Shown here: in pieces, positions 11,970 through 23,213 of the stretch
How positions within the stretch are numbered: position 1 is the stretch's first letter
How the letters are laid out: every line of letters begins with the position of its first letter
DNA from: Ilex aquifolium
Taxonomy: Eukaryota; Streptophyta; Magnoliopsida; Aquifoliales; Aquifoliaceae
DNA length: 64,000 nucleotides
Direction of reading: 5' to 3'
Assembly: GCA_951799425.1 (NCBI GenBank)
Contig: OX637397.1
Span: forward strand, 39,040,409 to 39,104,408
Position numbers and translations under genes: made by a program
The notes under the pieces: model-generated
Told to the model about the DNA's origin: nothing
Seen by the model: the letters and a program-made list of their open reading frames with translations, nothing else
Database searches by the model: none

Positions 11970-12112
11970 AAGAGGATTTTGAAGTTCCTAAGTTATACAA
12001 CTCCTCAGTGTTAGTCAAATATCTCACTTGAGCTTCCAATGATCTTCTCAAAGTTGGTCTAGACTCTAATTTCTAAAGCAGTGCCAGCACAACCACTACT
12101 ATACTTGGTGCA

Positions 12113-12424
12113 ATGACAGTCTCTAGTGAAGAACAAAGAACAAGAGGAGGAAGAAGACGACACACTACAGCTAGAATTGCACTTTTCTTCTTCTTTATAG
12201 TCTTAATTTTCTCTCTGTTATGTTTATCTTGTGCTCAGAATGATAAAGTTGGCCGGTCCGGTCAGTCTCCGGCAAGAAAAACCCGGGTTTTCGGGACAGT
12301 TCCAGTTCATGCAGCTTCCATTCCTCCAACCCATCTTTCCGGCACCGACGACGATGATTCCGACGACATATATGATGATGACAAGAGGATAGTTCATACA
12401 GGTCCCAATCCTCTTCACAACTAG
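12113..12424 (+). CDS. CLE16: CLE signalling peptide precursor, CLE16/CLE17 type
   Basis: A single-exon 103-residue prepropeptide, the usual CLE size. Residues about 22-41 form a strongly hydrophobic secretory signal (ALFFFFIVLIFSLLCLSCAQ), preceded by a basic RGGRRRH segment. The last 12 residues (92-103), RIVHTGPNPLHN, are a textbook CLE motif with the conserved R, G, P, N, P, L, H and N. The VHTGPNPLHN core is that of Arabidopsis CLE16 (RLVHTGPNPLHN) and CLE17 (RVVHTGPNPLHN), as I recall them. The motif follows an acidic Asp-rich run ending in DDDK, a plausible processing boundary. The mature peptide would act in the apoplast on CLV1/BAM-class receptor kinases. The gene sits about 9 kb from a PPR gene, as CLE16 does in Arabidopsis, which favours CLE16 over CLE17. 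Confidence 0.9.
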   Translation: MTVSSEEQRTRGGRRRHTTARIALFFFFIVLIFSLLCLSCAQNDKVGRSGQSPARKTRVFGTVPVHAASIPPTHLSGTDDDDSDDIYDDDKRIVHTGPNPLHN

Positions 12425-12533
12425 CTAGTTAGTTAACACAGCATGTGAGCTTTGCTACTGTTGATTCTAATGGTTGGTTAGAATTCTAGTAAGAAGACTG
12501 TGTAAGTTCTTTCTGTTATCAGCCTTTGTTCTT

Positions 12534-12569
<36 letters not shown>

Positions 12570-13679
12570 TAGAATTAATAGTAGCAAAGCTTTTGCTTTT
12601 TTCAGTCACTGTTTAATGACTGTAATGGGCTCTGTAGCAATGGTGATTCAGAAAAAGGAAGATAACCAGAGGGTAGCTGGTGTTAATGCTCTTTTTTCCT
12701 TTTCAGTGTTTCTTCTTCCTGTACCTTCTGTTAAAAATTATGGGTGATTGTATTAATTGGTGCATTTACTGTTATTCATTTACTTCTACAACTTTTGATG
12801 CTTCTCTTTTGCCAGTAACTCGGCCACCCCCACCACATTCACCACTTGAGCACTCCCTGCTAGTGTTTCCACGCCATGATCCTTACTTAGATCACATAAG
12901 TGCTCGTTACGGGTGGTAATCGAGTCGTGTTTTATCATGTAATTTTAAATTGATATTATATATTAATCTTCGCTTGTTCGGATCAATACGCAAAACCGGT
13001 GAAGTAAAAAACCAAAATTATATTTCCCAATAAACCAGCCACCTTTGGTCTTCCATAAATTAAAATTCCACTCAATTCAGGTGCTTGAGTATCGAGTAAA
13101 AATCTCTAATTCTACAAATATTAATACAATACCATGTCAAAAAATGGAAATAAATGAAAAAAAAAAAACATAAATTTTCTTCATATAATGCCAGTTAAGT
13201 GGGTTTATAATGTCAAAATCAGTTTATTTATATTTAACATTAATCTAGTATGTTTATTATCCATGTCAGTTAGTTGTGTATCAAGTTCGATTTTGTCGAG
13301 AACTAATCTTGTGTCAAACTCAGGTTATATTAACGAGTTGTGTCATACATTAATTACCGCTCTCGTTTATGCTCATGTGTTAAAAAAAAAACCAATTTTG
13401 ATTTTTCACTAACTTCCACTACTTAGATTGGGACATGCTACTATCAAAACTAATGAGCACCCAAATTCTTGCAGTCTTCCATCTACCCCCTCTCTGAACG
13501 AGAAATCTTTCTGATTGTCAGAAACTTTTTCATTAGGTTCAATACCCATAAAGGCAAAACAGATGTAAAGTAAATATGGTAACTTTAGGAACCCCACGTA
13601 GAGGGTCATTAGGGCTCTTACTTTGCTTTTTGGTCTTTGCTCCAATAATGTAGAATGTAATTCATGCCATATATCCATA
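12425..13679. other. 3' flank of the CLE gene, nothing else recognised
   Basis: A second (CT)n microsatellite lies at 12538-12566. Frames at 12680-12919 (plus) and 13678-13409 (minus, with an ATG) are open but match nothing I know. The minus frame is about 89 codons and directly abuts a SINE poly-T tail. I do not call either a gene. Confidence 0.3.
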
Positions 13680-13890
13680 TTTTTTTAACGGTAAAGGGTG
13701 TTTATATTAGTTTATGCGCATTTCAACTAATTTTTTCTTCAGTACGATCAAAGATAGGTCATCTACGTCGGGACTAGAATACTCATGAGAGATAAATCCC
13801 TTATGACCTAACCCTAATAAATTGTCAAGATTCGAATTTATAACGTTGAGATTTACAGTTTATCCCTATTACCACTTGAATTAACTCATG
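13680..13890 (-). mobile_element. tRNA-derived SINE, copy 1
   Basis: Read on the minus strand it starts with a box-A-like segment (TTCAAGTGGTAAT), continues to a box-B-like AATTCGAATC and ends in a poly-A run. It aligns along its length with the SINE at 38911-39099; shared landmarks include GGATTTATCTCTCATGA, CTAGTC and GCGCATAAACTA. A full-length but diverged copy. Confidence 0.55.
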
Positions 13891-14071
13891 TATCCCATTT
13901 CAAAGTATCTCAATGTTTAGCCCTTTTATACTATTTGTCATTAGATTAGAGAACCTATTAGTGGCTCGCTCTCGGTTCCACCAGACGTTTATACCCTGTG
14001 CGACCCGATAAATAAATTTAACGATAAATAACTAAAATTTTATCCAAATTGAGAAATTTTAAAAGCAAGAG

Positions 14072-14787
14072 TAGGGCTGTCAAAATTCGACACGACACGA
14101 TTAACCGACACGAATCGATACGAATTAAACGGGTTTGAGTGAGATCTTAACGAGTTTGGGTGATAAACGGGTTGACACGCCAAACACGTTTAATAAACGG
14201 GTCGTGTTCGGGTGAGACCTGTCAAACCGTTTATCACACGTTTACCCGTTTAAATAAAATTAATATAATAATAAATTAATAATTATTTTAAAAAATTAGC
14301 AAGAAAAAAAGAAATAAATAAACTAATATAAAAAAAAGAAGTAAAGTAGTAGTTCAAAGACAAAGGAAGGGAGATAGGGAGTACTTCAAAGACAAAGACA
14401 AACTAATGCCTTTTGTTTTTGTCCCACATTGAAAAATGAGGGGAAATGAGGAGGATTGAGTTGCCTATAAAAGACAATTGCCTCTTTCATTTTTTTTTAA
14501 GCCTTCAAGTATGATTTTTATGAGATTTGGCTAAAAATTCCTCTTTTTTGAGGTAAGTATAATTGACAATAAAAAAAAATTGAGTATTAAATTTTGTTAA
14601 TATAATTTTTTTAAAATTAAACTGGTTAAACGAGTCGTCGCGTTACCCGTTTATTAAACGGGTCGTGTTTGGGTTGAGATTTTTCACCCGTTTATTAAAC
14701 GTGTCGGGTACGGGTTTACATATTTTTCACCCGTCACCCGTTTAACCCGACATGTAACCGTTTAACCCGACACGTTTGACACCCCTA
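14072..14787. mobile_element. hAT-like non-autonomous element with perfect 8-base TSD
   Basis: The flanks carry a perfect duplication, agcaagag, at 14064-14071 and 14788-14795. The ends are inverted repeats: TAGGGCTGTCAAAATTCGAC on the left and, reverse-complemented, TAGGGGTGTCAAACGTGTCG on the right. Subterminal sequence is dense in AAACGGGT and CACGT-like motifs in both orientations, a known style of plant hAT MITE. The AT-rich middle has no coding capacity. Confidence 0.75.
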
Positions 14788-14795
14788 AGCAAGAG

Positions 14796-15881
14796 TGCTC
14801 AAATGTTTGTTTTATAATTATAACCATTTGATTGGTGGTTAGGTACTCTACATCCAAATAATCCAACACAAACAATTGTCACCACCGCAGTGTTATACCC
14901 AGGAGGTAAAACAGGCTGGTGGTGTAATAGCTCAGCCTGAAAGGGTTGTGACTTGGTTTGGTAGTGGTCTCTCTCTGTCTCTCTCTCTCTGATTGATTAT
15001 TCCTAGAAGTTCCCGTCTGTTCTTTTGACTTAAATGCTTCCATTTTTCCTCAAAGAGGATGCCTGTCTGGCTGGGCCAACACGCATTTTCAAGGTTTAGG
15101 ACACTGCAACCCCACATATATTAATTGCACAAATAAATATATTCATTATTATATAGGCCAGTCGTTTAGGCAATACCGTATTTCGATACATTGGACACTC
15201 ATCTTGCAGCATAAGAATTTAGGATTGTTAAAGAGTCGCTTCGGGTTGGGTTAGTTTCGTGTTTAAGTTGTGTTATATTGTGTTAAAATTTATTTTACCT
15301 ATACACGATCCATGTATAATCAAATTCATGTACAAGTCATGTTTAATTAAGAGATTCGTGTCATGTTTGTGTGGATTCATTTCTTTTTTGACAGGTTTAA
15401 TGAGTTCACTTGCTTAACACTTGAACTCGCTAAGACTAATTCCAACCCACTATGAGGCGTACATATGATGATGCTACTCCTACCATAAATTCCTTTATTT
15501 TGAATTGGTGTCACGGTTGATGGGCATGTAATGCACTGTCCTTGTTCTAGAGGGTGGTGCCCAAATTATGAAAATTCATGGGGGGCACCTCAATCATTTG
15601 TTTATGCAACTTTTGCATGTTGCCTAAAGAAATAAAAAAGTTTGGTAAAAAATCCACGTTTCAACGGTTTTAAAATTTTCAACTTATCCCTCAAAAATTG
15701 AAAAATCTCACATTGCACCAGAAATTTCTCTAAATGGAACAATTTGCCTAAAAAACAACACCCCATTTGTGTGTTCATCTCTTCACTAAACACTGCTACA
15801 CATAGAAAACAAATTGTTTGTTGTTATTATGGCACATTACTACCATTTTAAAAAAATTTCAATTATAGTAGGAGACTATTT
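14796..15881. other. Intergenic sequence, nothing firm
   Basis: The stretch 15226-15440 has the GGGTT, CGTGTTT and GTTTAATGAGTTC style of hAT-like MITEs such as 14072-14787, but I could not define ends. No gene is recognised. Confidence 0.25.
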
Positions 15882-16030
15882 ATTTTTTTTTTTTGGTTCA
15901 ACAGTTAGAGATGTCTGTGTCAGTTTACGCATACCTCAACTAATCTCTTCTCCAGTCCGGTCAAAGACAGACTATCCACGCCGAGACTAGAGTATTCACG
16001 AGAGATAAATCTCTCATGGTCTGGCCTCAC
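15882..16030 (-). mobile_element. tRNA-derived SINE, copy 2, 5'-truncated
   Basis: It begins on the plus strand with a poly-T run and TTGGTTCAACAGTTAGAG, matching the reverse complement of the 38911-39099 SINE tail (TAACCGTTGAACCAAAA). Shared segments include GTTTACGCAT, CCGGTCAAAGACAG and GAGATAAATCTCTCAT. The homology stops before the box B region, so the copy lacks its 5' part. Confidence 0.55.
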
Positions 16031-19000
16031 GTCGAGACTATTAAGCTTTGAGGAGTAGCAAAGTGCCATTTGTAGCAAGAAGCATCATCTCTATACATTT
16101 ATATATCCCTAATGGTTGTACCAATGCCACCTTTTTTTGCTGGACAAAGTCCATGTTCTCAAGGTGAGATCTAGAAAGAAGTTATATAAACTTTGTAGGG
16201 AGCATGGAGCTGATTTTTTTTTTCAACCAACACACTAAAAACTAAAAAGAACCCATAAATGGTTGGGGGCAGAGAGATCTATTTCTTGAACCAAAAGTTT
16301 TGCTTAGTTCAAAAGATTCTTGGAGTGAGAGAACAAATATGATGTATGGCTCTAATTTTGTGGCATGGAGATAGTTTTTCCCCATGAAATGAATGTTTGT
16401 TTGGAGCTATTATAGTGTAAATAAATTAGTGTGATTTAAAGAGGGGTGTGATGAGAGTGCAACTACCTCATCTTTCTCTCTCTCCCTCTCAATAAAACCA
16501 TTGTTTATTGCTTTCACCCACCCAAGTCATTGCCATCTTTGCTGGGTAGCTTGCTTCTATATATGTTTTTTCTGGGCATCTTCAATATCTTCAAGGCATT
16601 ATGATAGACATTTCAATCACAAGTTGGGAAGCTATGATCAATCAAGAAAAGGTCCCATGCTGGTTCACAGGCTGGTATTGTAAGGCTAAATTTATCACAA
16701 TATCAACCACTCAAACACGGTCCTATTAATGTTAATCAATGCAGGTCATCTTCATCCTGCTTGATGACATACTATCTCATGGTAGTTGGTTTTTATAATG
16801 ATTGAATTTCAAGGACCATCCTTCAATTGGTTTTTTCATCTGCAGAGTTTGATCATCAATGGGAATGTTTGTGCAGTGAATAATTTGAATAACAAAAAAG
16901 TTTGATAAACAGGGACCTCAATGCATTGATTTTTTATGTGTTGCAAGAGGACCATTTGCATTTACATTTTTTTGGGGAAGGAGATGATAATTTAAGTAGT
17001 ATAGTAATGCTAAGTGCTAAAAAGGCAGTTTCTTGCTATTCAACTTCAACCATTGTGATTTGGGGGTGAATTAGATTCACTATGAATCAGTGTGAAAAAT
17101 GAAAAATCAAGGTGTTTGAATTACATTTAAGAGAACCGTATGTATGCAAGAAATTGAAATATGTCGTATGGTCCACAAGAGTTTGTAAAAGTTCATCTCC
17201 AGTACACTTGGCTCCCACGTATAGTGTGGTTCGGGAAAGTTAAGTGGTAAACAGTCTTACCGTCATTTTGAAGAGGGTGAATCTGAAACTCAAATCTGCA
17301 CGCAGCACTTGGACGGATCCTTTTATTACTCCAAGTCCTGACATTCAACCAATTGATCATCGGTATTCTAGAAAAATATGAAAATTATCCTTTAAACAAC
17401 AAAGGATTTTAATTTGAGCACAAGTGGATTGGAAATGCAAGGAGGTGAAACAGGGATTAAGTGGATAAGAACTGATAAGGCAGTAAGTGCCTACTGAAGG
17501 CAAGTGCCTTTCAGAAGTCACTCCAAGCTGATGCTGGTTCTCTTGTATGAAAGATAATAGAAACTGATGTTCCTCACATATTTAGGTAGCATTTTCAAAG
17601 GACTTTGATGCGTATAGTTTTGCATTGGAAGAGAGTGAAAACATGTGTTTTGGCTTATAAAAAAATGATCGTATTTAGGCAGGCTAGAATTAACAAAAAT
17701 AAATATTGAAAAGGTATATATTTGTGCATGTGTTTAATCTTTGTACCATAGAATACATTTCCAAAGGCACTTCAGGGAAGAGAAACCTTATTGCTACCAA
17801 GTTGACAGTAGGGGAAGTCTGATCCTTTCCGAAACCAAGCTCAGACAGGTGTGGACATTGTATAACACTATTGAAAGTCTCATTACTCCAAGAAGATGTG
17901 GCAGATACAGTCATTCATTGTTGATAATTTAGATTATGTGACTAGACAATCCAAACTCTGGGCTAGTCCATGAGGGAATTGTTATGGAGAAGAGAAGCAT
18001 GACTGATTTAGGGACTAGGATCTTGGTTATTTGGAATCAACAAAACCATATGATAAATTTAGGCAGTAGAAGGTTAAAGAATGGTAATCTACTTTCCACA
18101 CTCAAAATATGTGTGCATATGTGTGTGTGAAAGAGAGAGAGAGAGATGAGTAAGGTGGCATTGTATCACAGCCTTTTTCCATGGATGAGAACATACTATG
18201 AACAAAAATGTAAGTTGGTGTTTCTTCTTAATGCCAATTAAAAAGTGAGTTCATAGAGCAACTAAAGCTAATAAAATAGATTGAGAGAGGACTTCAATTT
18301 TAAAGCTAGCTTCATCAAGTTGAGATCCACTGTTGTTTAGTCCCTTCTCTGGTAAGTTTAAGGGATCAAATTACAAAGATTGACCCAAAGAACAGGAAGA
18401 ACTATATAGCAAAGAAAGAGAGGTTTTCAAGAAAGTGAAGTTTTCCCAGAGAGGCAATAATGCTGTTTCCCACCGCCTGCAATTATGGCTTTCTTTTAAG
18501 TAACTCATCTTTTGTCTTCAGGAAGCAAGAGACTTGCTTGTGATAAATGCATAGTCTAATTCATTACAAAAATTTGTTTCCAAGGCCAAAAAAATGGTGG
18601 AATGTCATAGTAAATTCAATGGAGATGGAGCAGGCTAGATATCTTCCACTAATGACAAGAAAAGTAACAGATAAAAGGCACCTATGAGTCTAGGCTTTCA
18701 ATTTGCTAAGGCTCTATTTCTCATGAATTGGCGATGTTTTAATAGTCTTATGCTAAGAACCGTTGGTCACAATATTGAAAGTTAAAATTTCTATCACACA
18801 CTTAGCATGGCCACCAAAAGAAAGAAAGAATAATAAATCAGCATGAACAGAAAATGCAATAGAAAAGACCAAATTTTCAGGTTGGGACTCATACGTTAGA
18901 CACCAAAAGTAAGTTCAAACCTGTGGCTTGAAGAGCATGGCATATATGTACAAATTAAAGGAGCAATCATGGAAAACATGGAGAAATGGAACTTCAAAAG

Positions 19001-20032
19001 CATTTCTCAACAATCAAAGAAGCTATGATAATAAAGTTTGTAGATGAGATGCAGCTTCAATTTCAAGTTTGGGGAACAAAACTTGAAATACCATCTACCC
19101 CGTTGTCATTGAATTAACGAAACTACATGCTAAAGTAACACAACATTAACCTGGTGAATGTAGAAGAAGAATAAATGTGGCATCTAGATCCTCAGGAGCT
19201 CTATAAGATCCACACAATCATTAGCTTCCAGTTCTCATTTGGTGTCTTCAAATGAATGGAATATATAACTTAATCACAACATAGTAAAACAATCTGTTTT
19301 ATACTTCTGGTCAAAAAAAATCTATGGTAACCCTTAGCGGCTGGATTCTCCAACTATGAATAATTTTTCTCGTTAGTTCATAGAATGTTATCCTGCAATA
19401 CTGCCAGCCAAGATTGAGGCCACGTGAAACGTTCACTCACCGAAGTGTCATTATAAACAGGGAAATCGATGGGAACAAGAATAAAAATATTTAAGAAAGT
19501 AGACAAAGCAGAAAAGAACAAAGCCCTAACCCACAAGTCAATTAGCCTCATTAATCGAACATCAAATTGAACCACATCAAGGATTCAATAATATAGAGTC
19601 AAGGTTGTAAAAACACATGATGAATTCCTGAAAACATTTATGATATCATTATTTTCAAGAGTGAAAAGAAAAAAAAGTGTTTATTATTGACATAAGTTTT
19701 CTAGGATTAATGTTCTTAATCAAAGAAGCATTCAGAACTTGAAGCATAATCAGAAAGACTGAGAGTCTGCTTCAATTTGATAATCAAACTGAGTAGGAGG
19801 CATTCATACCTTTGGCCAAAATAAACAAGTTTAGTCTAGTAATTTATAATTAATAAGAGCATAACCACTTATACTAAGTCTAGTTCTGCTCAATTGAATA
19901 CTACTGTCAACTGGGATGACTATTTTCCACTTTTATAAAGAAGTGTCTCTTTATAAGAGAAAGAAACTAATAAATGACCTGTTCAATCCAAGAATGTCTG
20001 TCTTCTTGGTATTTTATCTGAAATTAAGATTC
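16031..20032. other. Four kilobases without a recognisable gene
   Basis: Only short frames occur (for example 16501-16683 plus, 17741-17932 plus, 19575-19378 minus), and none has recognisable domains or convincing starts. Base composition is ordinary AT-rich intergenic. I see no element with both ends defined. A non-coding transcript cannot be excluded. Confidence 0.3.
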
Positions 20033-20413
20033 TTATTTGGCAGGAGTCAAACACAGCAGCAGCAAGTGATCTCTTATTAAGAGAAATGAAGTGAGTGACA
20101 CTAGAACCTCTAAGCATAAGGTAAATGGCACTTTCCATTTGTCATTGCGAACTTCGAATGAGGAAAGAAAAAGAATGCACAAATGTAGTCTGTAAAACAA
20201 ATTTGTGGACAGGTTAGAGAGCCAATCACCCATACAAGGTGGCAAAAATTCCAGATCAGTTTCTTCACTCCAGCTGAGAGATATATGATTGACACCTTCA
20301 TCTCCAAACCTGATTGTGGACATTATCTGGTTTTCCTCTCTAAGAGGTGATACAATAAGCTTGCCACCCATGTTTTCCAGAGGGATAATTGCTTGGGGTA
20401 CAGAACCCCAATG
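20033..20413 (-). pseudogene. Unrecognised minus-strand reading frame, possible isolated exon or relic
   Basis: The frame is open on the minus strand from about 20413 down to 20033, with an internal ATG at 20371. Residues such as GSVPQAIIPLENMGGKLIV and GDEGVNHISLSWSEE have the balanced composition of real protein, unlike most frames here. The last third becomes Leu-rich and looks like intron or UTR. I do not recognise the family and find no partner exons nearby, so it may be an exon left from a broken gene or retrocopy. It lies downstream of, and on the same strand as, the PPR gene. Confidence 0.25.
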
Positions 20414-20499
20414 ATGTCCATTTTAATTCAAAACAACACTATGTTTCACCTTCAGTCAGAATATAGCAATCTCTTCTTTATGGGTCTCTTTATGTAGGC

Positions 20500-20745
20500 C
20501 TTGGGAGGATTCCTTGAGCCGCAAATATGTTCCGGTTCTGATCTATCCTGTACGGATAGTATGCAGGGGGAGTCCAACCCCGCTATTGCCATGTTTACGA
20601 TTACGACAATTTGGCCTCTGTTGAGAGACAAAGTTGCGAATAGCGAGAACTATCTTTCTCGCCATAGGCGCATCTGCTTACTCTTCTAGGATCAAGGGCT
20701 TCCTTTTCTTCTACGAATTCGTATACTTTAGACTTTGGAAGAGCT
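20500..20745. other. GC-richer patch, possibly organelle-derived
   Basis: Composition changes sharply here. Sequence such as GCGAATAGCGAGAACTATC and CTACGAATTCGTATACTTT is much richer in CG dinucleotides than its surroundings. It resembles plant mitochondrial or plastid DNA in texture, but I cannot name a source gene. Coding frames are short. This is an inference from composition only. Confidence 0.25.
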
Positions 20746-21164
20746 TCCCCATTGAAAGAGTTAGTTTTTTAATCAGTTAAGGGAAAACAAACTCAGGAAC
20801 TCTTTTGTTGTATCTACTGCGCCTATTTCAAATTCAGCCCCAAAAAAATACTTTTATCTTACCATCCGCCACCTGGGAAAAGAAAGTACTGCTACATATA
20901 CTGCATTTTCTCCAAGACCAGTTGCTTCCCACTTCAGAGTCTATGTTGGTTGATGCGCCTGCTAAGAAAGCAAATTCCTTGATCGATATGAAAAGGATGC
21001 CCTCAAGCATATGAAGAAATCAAGAAGCAGAAAGAAAAATGTTCTTTTCATCCATCACATAGTCACATGTAGTTCCTATCAATGACTTCCTGATGGTGAG
21101 AGACAAACAAAAACGAAGTCAGATTCATTGTGTCTTCTTTTCAAGTAGTCTTCCTGTCTCATGA

Positions 21165-23021
21165 TCACCAAAAGTCATTGCACGAGCAAATACCATCTTT
21201 AAAATGGTGAAAACGGCTCTTATCTCTCATGACGATGTGTCTCATGGTAATTTCAGAGGCAAATTTCGAGAAAGTATGGCAATCATCACAAATTCTCAAG
21301 TTCTTAATTATTCTAATGGGGACTTCAGGTCTTACATTGATTAGACCAAATGCAATTGCAAGTTTTTCACTGTGACTGCTAAGTGTAGCTTCCTTTTCCT
21401 CCATGTCCACATCATGTAACACAGAGCCAGTCCTTGGATTGTAACCCATGCTCTTCATTTGTTTGATTAGTTCCTCTAGCTTCTTATATATTCTCTCTGC
21501 CTGTGGGTGCGATCTGTCTCCCCCATATAAAACATGAACTTGACCATTAAATTCAATTGAGCTATAAGCAGCCACTTTCTTCACACCTTTCTTTCTCATT
21601 TTCCACCTAACCTTTTCAACACAATCCCACCTCCCTGCAGCTGCATAGGTGTTTGACAACAAAACATGATAGGAACCAATATCAGGGGCTAACTCAAAGA
21701 GCAAATCTGCCACGTGCTGGCCCAATTCGACATCATGATGAATTGCACAAGCACCTAACAAAGCTCCCCACACTCCTGCATCTGGCTGAGTAGGCATGCT
21801 CTTTACAAGATTATAAGCCTGCTCAAGATGCCCTGAACGGCCAAGAAGATCCACCATACAAGCATAGTGTTCTTTTCTAGGTTTCATACTTTTGTCATTG
21901 GACTGAACCATGTAATTGAAATAATTCAATCCTTCCCTTACACACCCAGCATGGCTGCACGCAGATAGAACACCAAGAAATGTGACATAATTTGGTCGCA
22001 CCCCATCATTTTGCATCTTAGAGAACAATGACAATGCCTTCTCGCTCTGCCCGTTCATAGCATACCCTCCAATCATAGCACTCCAAGAGATAACGTTCCT
22101 AAAAGGCATGTTATCGAAGAGATTCCACGCCATTTCAATACTTCCACATTTCACATGCATGTCAAGCCGTGCATTGTCAACAATTATATTGCTATCAATC
22201 CCTTCTCTTCTTGCAACCTCATAAATTTCCTCCCCAGTGTCCAGGCACCCCAAATGAGAACAAACTGAAAGCGCACTCACGACAGTCACAGCATCAGGTC
22301 TGATTCCACTGACAGCCATTTGGCGAAGCAGGCTGAGAGCATTAACAGCATGCCCATTTTGTGCATAAGCTGCTATCAAAGCATTCCAAGCCACTAAATC
22401 TTTCTCAACCATGCTCTGAAACAAGTAATCAGCAGAACCCAGATCACCAAACTTCACATACATCACCATCAACTCAGTCCTCACCATAGCTATAAATTCT
22501 AATCCATGTTTCAAAAGCTGCACATGAACTGCCAGACCAACACATGAATCATTCAGTTCAGCACATGCCTTGATCACAAAAGGGTATGTAAAAGGGTCTG
22601 GTTTAACATAAAGCATATGCATTTGTCTATAGATTAAGGCAGCTTCAGTGTGAATTCCATTCTTGACGTAGCCTTTGATGACAGTGTTCCATATAAAAGG
22701 TCTCGGCTTGTGCAATTCATCGAACAATTGGCGAGCATATGGCATGTCACCCAAGACAGTGAGAGATGTGAGGAGATGAGTGACCAAGCTGTTCTTGATG
22801 GAGAGGCCTGTTGTGAGGATAAGTGCATGGATTTGTCTGAGCTGGTTTGGGTGTGAGGAGTGAGATTGTAGTAGAGAAGTCAATGATTGTTTTGTTAAAG
22901 ACAAATGTTGGCTAGAAGGGGGTTCATGGGTTTGTCGTAGAGTTGAGAAACTGATGATTGAAGGGAGGGGTTTATGGGTAAGTCTGATTTTCACAATAGT
23001 GCAGTGTGTTTTTGATAGCAT
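21165..23021 (-). CDS. PPR protein, PLS class with E and DYW domains (organelle RNA editing factor type)
   Basis: An intronless 618-residue gene, normal for PLS-DYW proteins. The basic, Ser/Thr/Leu-rich N-terminus suggests a mitochondrial or plastid presequence. About 12 P, L and S repeats follow, with tell-tale segments such as GDMPYARQLFDEL, WNTVIKGYVKNG, DLVAWNALIAAYAQNGH and PNYVTFLGVLSACSHAG. E-type motifs (HYACMVDLLGRSGHLEQAY, WGALLGACAIHHD, YHVLLSNTYAAAGRWD) lead to the C-terminal DYW deaminase domain. Its zinc/active-site signature is intact: HSE at 550-552 and CDDCH at 578-582, with a second set H605/H606 and C612/C614. The protein ends in DFW rather than DYW. Such proteins bind a specific organelle RNA and convert C to U. 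It closely resembles Arabidopsis At2g01510 as I remember it. The RNA target is unknown. Confidence 0.93.
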   Translation of the reverse strand: MLSKTHCTIVKIRLTHKPLPSIISFSTLRQTHEPPSSQHLSLTKQSLTSLLQSHSSHPNQLRQIHALILTTGLSIKNSLVTHLLTSLTVLGDMPYARQLFDELHKPRPFIWNTVIKGYVKNGIHTEAALIYRQMHMLYVKPDPFTYPFVIKACAELNDSCVGLAVHVQLLKHGLEFIAMVRTELMVMYVKFGDLGSADYLFQSMVEKDLVAWNALIAAYAQNGHAVNALSLLRQMAVSGIRPDAVTVVSALSVCSHLGCLDTGEEIYEVARREGIDSNIIVDNARLDMHVKCGSIEMAWNLFDNMPFRNVISWSAMIGGYAMNGQSEKALSLFSKMQNDGVRPNYVTFLGVLSACSHAGCVREGLNYFNYMVQSNDKSMKPRKEHYACMVDLLGRSGHLEQAYNLVKSMPTQPDAGVWGALLGACAIHHDVELGQHVADLLFELAPDIGSYHVLLSNTYAAAGRWDCVEKVRWKMRKKGVKKVAAYSSIEFNGQVHVLYGGDRSHPQAERIYKKLEELIKQMKSMGYNPRTGSVLHDVDMEEKEATLSSHSEKLAIAFGLINVRPEVPIRIIKNLRICDDCHTFSKFASEITMRHIVMRDKSRFHHFKDGICSCNDFW

Positions 23022-23213
23022 GGTTGTATTGTAATTGTCACCCTTTTCTCAGTGATACAGTTCGCTGTTAGAAGTTGATGCCAAGCTATATTCAATCATT
23101 ATTTTAAGTTTTGTTATGTCGTCGATTGATCGATTCCAAGTTTTATAATGGGTATCATCATTTTAATGCTAAAACTCCAGTATTTGTTCCCTCAAGTTTG
23201 CGGTGACTAGTTG

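Noticed and set aside
16501-16683. Possible small secreted peptide, Cys- and aromatic-rich
   Set aside because: No ATG in the frame, no known peptide motif at the C-terminus and no paralogue in the window.
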